Source: Megalonaias nervosa (taxonomy: Eukaryota; Mollusca; Bivalvia; Unionida; Unionidae). Taken from it: 64,000 bases of DNA. A program made the translations under genes and the position numbers. This document shows positions 1 to 10,145 of this stretch, piece after piece (the stretch's first letter is position 1; every line of letters starts with the position of its first letter). The stretch is from contig JAECUM010001925.1 of NCBI GenBank assembly GCA_016617855.1, forward strand, positions 62,001 to 126,000, read 5' to 3'. The notes beneath the pieces are model-generated. The model was given only the letters and a program-made list of their open reading frames with translations. It did not search any database and was not told the origin of the DNA.

Positions 1-1149
1 CCTACAACCAACACCTGTGGAATTTGGCAAATGACTGCTAGTCTTTGGTCCACTGAACCTCAGTTTGCTGGCTTAAAAAAACAGCATTCTTTGAGGGGAT
101 ATATCATCTCTCTCTGCAATGAAACTTGTCTATAGAGGTCACTTGAAGGTTCCTGAAATCTGTCCTTTATTGAAGTAAAACATGCAAATAAACTAAAGGG
201 TTTTATTGTCTGTTTCCATTATGAATATATGTTCTTTAACTGCAGGTGTCCACTAAACCCAGTTCACTATTATCTACCCATCTTTTTGGTCTGGTTTTCT
301 ACTCTTTTTATCTATTCTTCATTCTAAAAGAAAGTCCACTTTGTCTACCGAGATCACATTAACCCAGTCCACAAACTGGTTTTAATACTGAGCTCTGACT
401 GTAAATTGTAAAATGTCATTTTCAGTGTTTTGTTCTGCCTCTCCTTTTTTAATGAAGTGTTTTGGTGATATAAAGGACCCCTAGTCAATACAAGCAATTT
501 TACTGTATTATTCTGGTATAGTACACATCAAACTGAAGACTGACCCAGATCTGCCAGTGCATAACTGTTCAACTGAAACGACAGTTAGAACAAAACAGTG
601 TTGATGCTTATCTACCAGCCAATTATGCTTCTGATATCAGTGTCCACCCTGTTTCGATTTGAATGCAGTACATAATAAAGAAGTAAAGACAGTATAAGAA
701 ATGAAAGCATTTCAAAATGGCAGAATAACCAGAGATGTTTAGATTTATGTTTAATAATATTAAAATAAGCCTAAAGCATATCACAATATTGCCACTTTTT
801 ACGATAACAAGATGATAATATCATGATGTTTATACTATTTTGGCTCAATCAAATGTGGCAATCAACATGAGGCCAAAGTTATAGCTTGCAGACAATTACA
901 ATAAACTTGAAATGGATCTACATGGGCCCAATGTGGTGGTGGTGATGGGGTGAGGGTGGGGGTGGGGGCAGTATAATAGTTATATGATATTTCCAATCTA
1001 TAATTTTTGCTGATATCATCCAACAAGTCATCCTGATGGTAACGTATGATAACATTAGATAACATCACTTATTTTAAATCATGTAAAATTTTGAACACAG
1101 CATGAATTCACTGGATTGGCAAACCACAATTTTTTAGATTTAAATTGTT
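1..1149. other. Non-coding AT-rich stretch, no gene seen
   Basis: No exon-like or conserved coding signal was found on either strand. The only recognisable piece is a short fragment near 495-590 containing 'gacccagatctgcc', which matches the internal hairpin of the TA-flanked foldback family described at 19,740-19,938. A G-rich run (ggtggtggtgatggggtgagggtggggg) occupies about 932-968; the 68-codon minus-strand reading frame over it is low-complexity and not credible as a gene. Confidence 0.7.
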
Positions 1150-1311
1150 TGTTCTATTGGCACTTTCAAAAAATTATTGGCTAAAGTGGAAATGAAAGCT
1201 AAGTGCCTTTCCCAAGGAGAGTCCTACCCAAGATGGTCTGAATGGGTACTGAACTTGTGATCCTTGGATTACAAGTCCAATGCTCTACCAACTGAGCTAC
1301 TGTGACTCCAA
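1150..1311 (-). mobile_element. tRNA-derived SINE, tRNA-Thr-like head
   Basis: Read on the minus strand, 1,311 downward gives a tRNA-like head: an A box resembling tagctcagttggtagagc, then an anticodon-loop-like segment cttgtaa (TGT anticodon position, as in tRNA-Thr), then a B-box-like caagttcagtaccc. After the head the sequence continues into a non-tRNA tail (cttgggaaaggcacttagc) rather than ending in a mature tRNA 3' end. That is the signature of a tRNA-derived SINE, not of a functional tRNA gene. The B box departs from GGTTCRANNCC. No clear target-site duplication was seen. Confidence 0.7.
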
Positions 1312-1674
1312 TTTAATTGCTGAGAAGGAATGTAAACATTTTTATAGAGACTGCATACCATGATACAATACTATTTGATTGATTTATTAGTACTGAAATG
1401 TAAATTAATAACATTAATTTTGGTATGTGAATATAATATGATAGGATTTATAAGATTAAGTCTTTTGTGTGAAAATATGGATTGTATTGTTTCAGAAGGA
1501 ACCGCTATTCATGCACATTTTAAATAATATTACAGGCAAACTATCCCAGTGTCATGGCCATCCATGATATTGTGTAAATTTGATCTCAATATAAATGTAG
1601 GCTACTCCTGATCTGGTACGACAGACACTACTGGAACATAAATTGGGGCTGGTTATAAACATTTTTAATCCTAG
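1312..1674. other. Non-coding stretch, nothing recognised
   Basis: AT-rich unique-looking sequence without a convincing reading frame, repeat or RNA gene. Confidence 0.6.
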
Positions 1675-1805
1675 TGAAAAAGTTGTTTGGTGTTTTATGT
1701 CATAGCAATACCTTTTTGGTTATATCATGCCAAGGCAATCAGAGCAAAATGCCTTGTTCATGTGCACAACATGGTAGCCAATCCATACTAATCTAGTGGT
1801 GGGAA
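1675..1805 (-). mobile_element. Fragment of a tRNA-SINE 3' region
   Basis: The stretch with 'caaggcaatcagagcaaaatgc' and 'ttgttcatgtgcacaac' is related, in the reverse orientation, to the tail of the SINE at 36,655-36,810 ('gtgttcttgggcaagacac', 'attgcctagacattaaat') and to the antisense copy at 31,560-31,720. The head is decayed. It is a weak, old copy. Confidence 0.45.
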
Positions 1806-4505
1806 GTGAACCAACAGTTTTCTGACTAAATTTAAATTAATTAGTTTACATAGGAACAATTTAAAACCTGCTAAATCACCTAAAATCAAACTCTGACTCA
1901 CATGGAAGTCATCATATCAAAATTGTCAAAAGTCCCATCATTGCCATTTCTGTTCATTATTCTCTTGAAAAGACAATGTGTAATATGGCAAATTGATGAA
2001 GAACATAGTAAGGAATAGGGTCATATCAGTGAAAAACTTGGTATGTAATTGGGGTCATATCAAAGTCAACATGATATATAAAATAGGCATCTATCAAACT
2101 TAAAACCTTAGATTCAATCAACTAGAACTCTAAAAAATTTTTGAATTCTTGTTTGACACTTGTTCTGTCGAGAACAGTTATAGTCAATCCCACAAACCAT
2201 TATCACTTCCCACCCTCCTCACCCCTGATCAATGTACTTCAGAAAGTAATTAAACTGCTATGGAATTACCAATATGAATAACACAAACATGGAATTACTA
2301 ACATGCTTAGAATCTGACACTATCCTTTAATTTTCTTAACGGTCAGTATGAAGATATTAGCTGTGTATCAATAAGATGTACATAGGCGGGTTGACATGAC
2401 TTAGAACAAAATCATTTAATTTGTAGGGGTCAAGCGTTTGCTTTTAAAATAAAGCTTGCTGTTCTGTTTGTGTTATGCGTTAATACAAAGCTATAGTTAT
2501 TAGCATATATTGCAATTCGTGCAGGAATGATTTCACTTTTTCTTTCATATACCTTGTTGAAAATGACTAAACTGTTTCTTGGGAATTCCCTTTTAACCTG
2601 CAACCAAACTGTCAACTCGTAATCTTGATTCAGGAGGGAACATGTTCTTTCAATGCAACTTGTCTGGGAATGGAAGATTTAAATAAGTACCAAAGGACAC
2701 ATAAAGAGGATGGATTCAGTATCCCTAACATCTATAACTATTTGAATCCTATACAGATATGTTCAATGATTATTTGAACAGGAGAATTTGGCATTTGTTT
2801 CAGCTCTATAATCAATATGAATAGATGCTTCCCGATGATGTCACTAGCAGACAATATTTTGCCCATTTTACCTGGACGATGGGCAACCTGGCAGTTTCTC
2901 CTATATGCGATCACCAAAATTTTCCATTTTTAACGAGGCACAATGAAGCAAAGTCAACTTATAAATCACAAATATAGATACTAACAGAAAGCTTGAATTG
3001 TGTTCTGTTTATGTATGTAACTTTCGTAAAAGTATCTTGAGATTCAATGAATTTATTTCAACTTCCAAACACCATATAAAGTCAATGGTAAATCTGCCAG
3101 CTGACCACAAATATGACATCATTCAGGAACTATCTATTTTAGTCATGCCCTAGACTGATTGACAGTTGATCCTGTGGAGTACTGACCAATCAAATTTGCA
3201 AGCCATGTGTAAATCATTGTGTAATCATCCCAAAGCACTGTTCATCATAGCCCTGGCAAAGGAGGGAGTGAACCAGTCACTTAAATTATTTTCCATATAT
3301 GACACATAAATTCATATTTTGCATGTCAGACATTTCTTGCCCAAATTAAGCTGAACATTTCTGGCTCAATGCAGATTTCTACAACAAATTATGAGTTTAA
3401 AACAACATATCTGTGCTAAACAAGCAGGAGAAGCACTGCTGATAGATTAATTACCCATACAATTTGTATGCCTTCTTGTACAAAACAACAATCAATGTTT
3501 CAATGCATTCAACAAACAGCAGAAACTTTGATCTTAAGACACATCCATCTTGATCCAAGACTTTTCTGATATGTGGCTCATTATACAGCTAGATACACTT
3601 CATAAATTTGTATTTGATTACAGTTGTAAAACCAGCAAGATGCATTGTCACCAATAGTCAACAGCTTCAGTGCTGATAACAATGTTGGCCAATCAAAGTT
3701 TGACAGATTGTAACAAACTATGCCTACAGCTGACATGTGGTTGGAGGACATGTGCAAAACCAGTAAGGAATGAAGACTAAATATACCATTCCCTCTTGTG
3801 TTTTTGAAGATACTGGACTAATCTCCTCTGAGAAATTTCAATGCAGCACCAATCTGCACAATAAAAAAAAGATTTTTAATATCAGAATGACAAGTTTCCA
3901 GGAATGAAATGAGAGGATTTATAAAATTTGTTTCCAAGTAATTTTTCCATGCACTCTGATCCCATATGTTCACTATTTGGCCTTTGAAATAAAAATGGTT
4001 TGTACTGGCCACCGGCAAAGATTTTTATGAACTATAACAGTTTCACGTATATTCTATCATGTTATCTGCCCATTGGCTATAGGGTAAAGGGCATGCAAAG
4101 CAGAAGTAAGGTATGTTGATCAAAATGATAATGATAATGCCTGGGGTCCAGTAAATTTTTACTGATGTATGTGTATGCATAGGGTTGAAGGCACACAGTA
4201 CAGTCTTGGCTATATATACAGGCCAATTATTTAAAGTAAAATCCAACTGTTGCTATATGTCAGCTATGCAAATTACAAGTAATACAAATATATTGTTACA
4301 AAATTTCTTCTGAAGGTCTCCCAAGAACTTATTCAAAATTTTAATGTTATAAAATACAAAAACTTCCATGTTTATAAACCAGAAGTTACAAATTTCATGA
4401 TAAGAACCATCTGTCAAAGGAGTTATTTAGGAGGAAATCATGCATCAAACTGCAAACATGCAACATCAGAAATTTGGGATACATTTTGATATTGTTCACT
4501 TATGT
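1806..4505. other. Non-coding stretch, no gene recognised
   Basis: About 2.7 kb of AT-rich sequence. The short reading frames here (61-67 codons on the minus strand near 2.4, 3.8 and 4.0 kb) show no domain, no codon structure and no splice context that I can support. No tandem repeat longer than a few units was found. Confidence 0.6.
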
Positions 4506-4509
4506 TCTT

Positions 4510-4740
4510 ATCTTGGGGGGGGGGGGCTGCAGTGACCTAATAGTTAAGATGTTGGGCTCATGACAATAATGGTGCATGATCCGACTCCCACATCCTGTTC
4601 AGCCTGGATTTTAGTATTCGCTTACCCTCCCATTTGTTTGTACACCCATCCCACCCAGTCTATAGTGTAAAAGCTGCTTCAGGCTTAGGTCACTGGAGCT
4701 CTTGATTTTCTGAAGTGCACACATTCATTCAATGATTTAT
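4510..4740 (+). mobile_element. tRNA-derived SINE-like element, diverged
   Basis: After a run of nine Gs the sequence shows an A-box-like 'tgacctaatagttaagatg', then 'gatccgactccc', about 50 bases on, where a B box would lie. A C-rich tail with 'cacccatcccacccagtc' and 'gctgcttcaggcttaggtca' follows. The spacing suits a tRNA-derived SINE head. It is degenerate and I saw no target-site duplication. Confidence 0.5.
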
Positions 4741-4845
4741 CCAAGCATAGCACATACACCAACTAGGAAGTACAAAGAACCATATGTCATTGCATAATGC
4801 CACTTCATATAGGGGTCTATGCTGTGTATAACTAAAACATGATTT

Positions 4846-4950
4846 CATGCAAGGAGACTAAGATGGGACAGCAGATCTGGGTCTATACTGTTTATCAGCA
4901 GTGATGTATGATACATTGATACATACGGTAAACAGAACTGTATAAAAGTA
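4846..4950. mobile_element. Partial foldback MITE (two-hairpin family)
   Basis: Contains 'cagcagatctgggtctatactgttt', which matches the second internal hairpin half of the complete member at 19,740-19,938. Terminal inverted repeats are not recognisable, so this is a truncated or decayed copy. Confidence 0.45.
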
Positions 4951-5238
4951 AGCCACCAGAAGTGCTTGTACTTTGATAAGAGTGTCACTATACTCTATTG
5001 ATTACATTGTTAATGCTTCCCTATGATTGATTACTGATGAAATATTAATGTCAGGAGCTAAAAGGAAAACCAAATGTGATAAGATCATGCGACAAACAAA
5101 TCTGTTGCATCTCACATTGACAGAATACAATCCCCAAGTTTATGGTTATGATTGTTGGTTAGCAATTACGTATCAACAATCAAACTATCTAATGATCAAA
5201 AAGTTACTTTCACTATTGCTAATAAAAGGGAAGACCTA

Positions 5239-5610
5239 GAAGCACAGTAAACAGAATCCATTGAGCTACGTATTACTCCAGAAAAAGATCAACCTTAGAG
5301 AGTTTTATGTACAGACCGCTGTCATCACATACTGATTGGTGTGAATACTTCGAACTTTAAATACAAAGTTTCACGTGAAGAAAATGAATTTTACATTATT
5401 GGTGATATGAACACAGACTCTCTCAATGATAAAATAAAAAAGAATTTAATGGATTTTATTGCTTCATATGGTATATTGCAACTAGTAAATTAATGCACAA
5501 GAGTAACATCTGCCTCTAAAACACTTAGCAACCATATTTATACCTATACACCAGAAAATGTTTGGGAAGTAATGGTTCTTAAAATTGATTTATGTGACCA
5601 CATTGCAAAG
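5239..5610 (+). pseudogene. LINE endonuclease (EEP) domain remnant
   Basis: The plus strand encodes a decayed apurinic-type endonuclease of a non-LTR retrotransposon. About 5,379-5,440 translates to EFYIIGDMNTDSLND, with the GD-x-N metal-site signature of the exonuclease-endonuclease-phosphatase fold. After an in-frame TAA (about 5,491) it continues with CTRVTSASKTLSNHIYT, the usual 'TRVT..S.TL.DHI' segment, and then VLKIDLCDHIAKS, which occupies the place of the terminal SDH motif. In intact elements this enzyme nicks target DNA ahead of reverse transcription. Upstream, 5,252-5,290 (IESIELRITPEKDQP) fits an earlier strand of the same domain. There are stops and small indels, and no linked RT. 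The conserved Asp-His is now 'CDH'. The clade is not assignable from this piece (CR1/L2/jockey-like possible). Confidence 0.72.
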
Positions 5611-6090
5611 TCAATACCAAATCAAAGAAAAATAATATCCGTAAATTCATTATTTACAGATCTTTTCAAAACTTTGATACAACTCAGTTCCTGAAAGATC
5701 TGAAAAAGATTCCATGGAATACAGCCCAACTCATGGACTATATAATATACTGATGATGTTTGGGTATTTGGATGGATCTTGTCATGGAAACAGTAAAATA
5801 AAAACAAGCCACTTTAAAAACACACTGTGTAATTACACATAAAGCTTTCCATGGACCAATCAATATCTACAAGATCCAAAATCTATTTAGCAATTTTGAG
5901 AGTACCCCCCCCCCCAATTATGCTCCATGTACCAAGCAATCAATTGATCCCAATTTGAGATTTGTACACTTCCTATAATAAATCACATACAGTATGTGAG
6001 TATATATACTTTATTTAGTACAATAAACTATAAAGTCTTGTTACAGTCGCCCCTGACCTTTTCAACCCTGTATATGACATATGCATACCG
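5611..6090. other. Non-coding stretch, poly-C tract
   Basis: No gene seen. A run of ten Cs lies near 5,907-5,916. The 61-codon minus-strand frame over 5,622-5,807 overlaps the decayed LINE tail and is not supported. Confidence 0.55.
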
Positions 6091-6094
6091 GTAA

Positions 6095-6915
6095 ATGGAC
6101 AGAATGTCACAAGACAAAGTCATAGACAATAAAAAGTCACAAATACACATGGGACAGAAAGTCCCGGGACAAAAAGTCACAACATGAATTATCATGGCAA
6201 TGATGGTCATGCAGGACAAAAAGCCACACTCTGAATTTTCAAAAATTAATTTTCAAAAAATGTATTAAAATAACTATATTATATTATTCTTAATTATCAC
6301 TATTAATGATCACAATGACTTGATGGCTTCACAGGACAAGGGTATTTGCTTAGCATTTTAAGTCTTAAAGACAAATTGTAAAACAAGCATATAACATTGA
6401 GATCACTAAAGTTTATTTAAGACTTACTCTCAGACAGGAAAAGGTAGCTTTGATAAGGATATATAGGTACAATTTTGGATTCAATTCTAATCACTTTTTA
6501 AATAAGTATGTTAATAAAATTTAATCATTTTTGTGCTAAATAGCTTAAATTTCCAAGACTTCAAATTAATTTATATAATAAATCATTAATGAACTTTTGC
6601 ATTAGCAATGACAGTTACAACAATGTAATTATTTTGTTAGCACTATGTATACTCTTATTTTGTTACAAACTGCTATAAAATATCTTGAAAATATGAAATA
6701 ATATTATGGTTGATTTTTGTTTATTATAGCAATATCTCAGTGAAGAAGGTGCAATTAAGTTGTATCATTCATATAAACACCTGCAACATTAAAGTGTAAA
6801 TTTAAAGTGTAACTTTATGTCCTGTGACTTTTTGTCCTATGTGTAACTCATAGTAGTGAAAATTCAAATTGTGTCTTTGTCTGTGACTTTCTCTCCTGAG
6901 ACTTCCTGTCTTACA
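6095..6915. mobile_element. Inverted-repeat element with GGACAAAAAGTCAC motifs
   Basis: The left arm (about 6,110-6,235) holds several spaced copies of a motif close to GGACAAAAAGTCACA (for example at 6,170-6,183 and 6,214-6,228). The right arm (about 6,812-6,912) holds the same motif in reverse complement (ctgtgactttttgtcct; gtgactttctctcctgag). The arms also share flanking text: 'ctgaattttcaaaa' on the left and, reversed, 'gtgaaaattcaaatt' on the right. About 560 bases of very AT-rich non-coding DNA separate them. This looks like a non-autonomous DNA transposon with subterminal repeats. I could not define exact ends or a target duplication, and the superfamily is unassigned. Confidence 0.55.
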
Positions 6916-7199
6916 ACCATGCATACTTGCCAGCTTTCGAGATAATGGTAGGAGGTGTCTCAGACTTTCTGTCTCATGGAGTGGGTGGAGGCCATTGCAC
7001 TTAGCCTATATACCCTAAATGTCCTAATGAATTAAAGCCTATCTCGATAATATATTATTTGGCTCTATTTGCCTCTTCATTTTGCAGCAATTTTAAATGT
7101 ATGGTGAGGTATGATCATGACAAAAGTACAACCAATGGCACACTGTATACCCACCCTGCATTTAACAGTCATCTATGTAGGCACTAACTGAGAATGGTT

Positions 7200-7880
7200 G
7201 AGTCTGGAGATTACCGACCAATGGGTCTCAATGACCTGGACCTTTGGTCAAGGAATGCTGTTTTGAACTATATTTACTGTGATGAAACCATTATTTTTCA
7301 ATCTGACATGATTGTGTCCACGAACATTTAGACCCCAGAATCAGACAGTTTCTTTATTGTCCTAAGTGCAAGTCATCCACAAAGTTTGGTCAAAGAACTT
7401 ACTCTAATGCAAAGGTTATTCTGAAAAGCCTAAATTTCTGTATAGCTACAATGACACTCATCACAGACCTTTTGACCCTAAAATCAACAGACCTTTTCCA
7501 TACCTTAAGTGCAAGCACTCCACAAATTTTTGTCATTGTACATGGTATAGAACTCAAGTTATTATGCAAAACCATTTTTCTTCTTTCATTCACCTTGACC
7601 TTGACATCTGAAATTTTGAACCCCAAATCATGTTTCTCATGTGACAGGACATGACTTGGCATGTATACATTTGGACAGTTATGCTGAGTTATGGTCAAAG
7701 CGCATGCTCTATTGAAAATGTGTGTATGTGGGTGGGTGAAACTAATATTACTGGTGTAATACTTACCTGTTGCTGACACTTTGCTATGATATTATTACAA
7801 TAATATAAGTGTTTATACTATGAAGACATGGGCCTGACCTAGTGTCAAGGTCAAGGTTACAGCTCACAGAAAGTTTATTT
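7200..7880. repeat. Tandem diverged monomers with 'accttgac' and 'aagtgcaag'
   Basis: Three diverged repeats of a unit carrying 'ccctaaaatcaacagac', 'ctaagtgcaagtcatccac', 'acaaagtttggt' and 'ttgaccttgacatctgaa'. Landmarks: 'taagtgcaag' at about 7,362 and 7,506, giving a spacing near 144 bp. The same unit recurs at 42,545-43,140. The 126-codon minus-strand frame at 7,399-7,779 runs through these units and is best explained as chance openness of a repeat. No protein family is recognised in it. Confidence 0.65.
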
Positions 7881-8109
7881 TTCCACTAACCATTGCATGT
7901 TACAGCTAGCAAATATGTATATATTGAAATCTGCTAATGCTGATGACATGGGTGGTTATGGTAAACTGCCTACTTTGTACTAGTGCTCTGTATTACAGTG
8001 AATTAAAAATGGACTTACGTAGCCCATGGGGGGGGTAGGTAGGCTGTAAATCAAATATATTCAATATGAACGATCATTACTATTTGCCAATGCCATTATT
8101 ACACCTCAT

Positions 8110-8245
8110 ATGAAACTGTACAACCAGATCTGTGCATACTGTGCCAGTAGTTTAGTTCAGGGTCTATCCTATTCAACCTACTTCTAATTACCAGTAAACA
8201 GTGTACTGATATGCCAGGATGTTATAAAATAGCAGATATGGGTTT
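8110..8245. mobile_element. Decayed foldback MITE copy
   Basis: Segments 'caaccagatctgtgcatactgtgccag' and 'gttcagggtctatcc' resemble the internal hairpins of the family at 19,740-19,938. The ends are not recognisable. Confidence 0.4.
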
Positions 8246-8289
8246 ATTTTTCTGCAGTTGGGTGAGTGTTATACATGAATAACATATAT

Positions 8290-9713
8290 GAACAAGAGCC
8301 TCTTGAAGTGACTAATGCTCCACTATGCTAACAGAATTTCCATGAATTCATGATAAGACCAGTTCTTCTTTTTAACTGTCAGGTGTTCAAACCCTCTCTG
8401 ACATTCTTCAGCAAATAACAAGATTTTCAAATCAGGTGCTGTGGTACACATACTGGATGTCAGTCAGATTGGCATCATTTTCATTCATGACAAAGTAGAT
8501 ATCATTGGAAGTCTGTGGTGAAAACCCTATGTCATAATGATTCATTTGGAGAGGAAGTAGTGCCAACAGGATTTTTAAGACAGTTGTCATGGCAACCATA
8601 CTGACTGTATGACTGTACCATTTTCATTTAGGACCAACTAGATATTGAACAAAATCTATTGGTGAAAACCCAGTGTTGATATGGCCATCCATTTGGGGAC
8701 GATATGCCTTTCCATTTTGGAGAAGTAGCAATAACATGATTTTCAAGGTGGCTTCTGTGGTAGCCATAGCGAACATCAGATTCACACCATTTTTATTTAA
8801 GAGCAACTGGACATCATAAGAAGTCTTCTGGTGAATATCCGACATCAACATGAATTTCTGTTCAAGTAGAATTGTGATAAAAAGATGTTTAAGATGGTTG
8901 TGATGCTGGCCATCTTAAATGTCAGACCAGCACCATTTCATTTAGGACCAGCTAGTTATTATAAGAAGTCTTTTGGTTAAAATCCAATGTTGATACTATC
9001 ATCCTTTCAGAAGGAGTAGTAATAACAATAATTTTCAAAATGGCTGCCCACATGATCATATTGGACATCATATTGGCACCATTTTTATTTCTACGATCAA
9101 CTAAATATCTCTAGAAGTCTTTTGGTAAAAAAACCCCAAAACAATGTTGATATGATTATCCATTACAATTGGAGTAGCAATAACAAGATTTTCAACATGG
9201 TTACTGTGGCTGCCATTTTTAATGTCAGATTATCACCATTTTTTCCATTACAAGCAACCAAACATCATAACAAGCCTTTAAGTGAAATTCCATGATGATA
9301 TGACCAACTACACATTATACAAAGTCTTTTAGTGAAAACCCCATGATCATATGACCATCCATTCATGAAATGATGAGATAACAAGATTTTTAAGATTACC
9401 ATTTTAGGACCAACAATACATTACAAGCATTTTGATGAAACCTTCAATTCTGAGATGACAATCCATTCAGGAGTAATACCAATAACAAAATTTTCAAGAA
9501 CGCCACGGACATGGCCAGAATGCATATCTGAGCTGTACCATCTTTTTTTCATCTAGGACCAACTAGGCCATGGGATGAATGTGTGTGCAAAGTGTGATGG
9601 CAATCCTCCAAGTAGTTTAGGAGGAGTACCAATAATAAACTTGTGCTAACTGACAGATGGAAGACAATCAATAGACCATCTCATAAGCTGTTCTGATCTA
9701 TGACCAGTAAAGC
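8290..9713 (+). mobile_element. Helentron-like element with ~150 bp internal tandem repeats
   Basis: The core is at least seven diverged tandem monomers marked by 'ggaccaactagacat'-like text at about 8,631, 8,801, 8,945, 9,094, 9,251, 9,406 and 9,556 (spacing 144-170 bp). Each contains variants of 'gtgaaaaccccatgttgata', 'aagattttcaagatggc' and 'ggcaccatttt'. After the last monomer a distinct tail (about 9,575-9,713) ends in an imperfect short hairpin, ctgatc-tat-gaccag, then 'taaag' and CTAA followed by T. Helitron and Helentron 3' ends have this hairpin-plus-CTRR form. The same tail closes the array at 54,890-56,671. A possible 5' end is 'gaacaagagcctcttgaag' near 8,291. It is non-coding, so any replication would depend on an autonomous relative. 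The Helentron label is inference; the tandem array and shared tail are directly visible. Confidence 0.6.
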
Positions 9714-10145
9714 TAATAAATAAAGTAAAGAATGCATAAAGAATATAGCTCTCCCTTGTTATTATGCAGTAGGCAGTGTCCATAACTGCTCAAGCATTAT
9801 GTATAGAACTTGATTATAGTGAGAACTGTGTTATTTACCGAACCGTAGTATAGCAAGGTTCACATAACAAACCTCAGTATAGTGGAATGATTTAAATTTG
9901 TCCAATAAAATTGTCCTAAAAAGAAAATAAACATACAATAGTAAGATTCATGGTGCTTTCTTTCAATTTGTATTGTTGTACATTTGCTAGACCAATTAAT
10001 AAAAGACAATGGATTAATTTTGAGTCATGGGTTCTTAGTTGTACTGCATTATATCTAGAATTGCATTATAATGAAGTGTGTTATAATGAGACAAAGCTGT
10101 ACAAAGAGATGAACAAACAATTCTATCTATTAGGGGTGAAATGAT
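9714..10145. mobile_element. Possible decayed pogo/Tigger-like MITE remnants
   Basis: Text such as 'gattatagtgagaac', 'gtagtatagcaaggttc', 'gcattataatgaagtg' and 'gttataatgagac' resembles the 'tataacga' subterminal repeats of pogo/Tigger-type elements. It is comparable to the cleaner TA-flanked element at 36,427-36,621. Clear terminal inverted repeats were not established here. The 64-codon plus-strand frame 9,950-10,144 falls inside and is not supported as a gene. Confidence 0.4.

Noticed and set aside
1191..1311. Functional tRNA-Thr gene on the minus strand
   Set aside because: The A box and anticodon region are good, but the B box is degenerate and the sequence runs on into a SINE tail without a proper acceptor stem.
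7399..7779. 126-codon minus-strand ORF as a gene
   Set aside because: It runs through diverged tandem monomers, has no recognised domain, and overlaps an opposite-strand frame.
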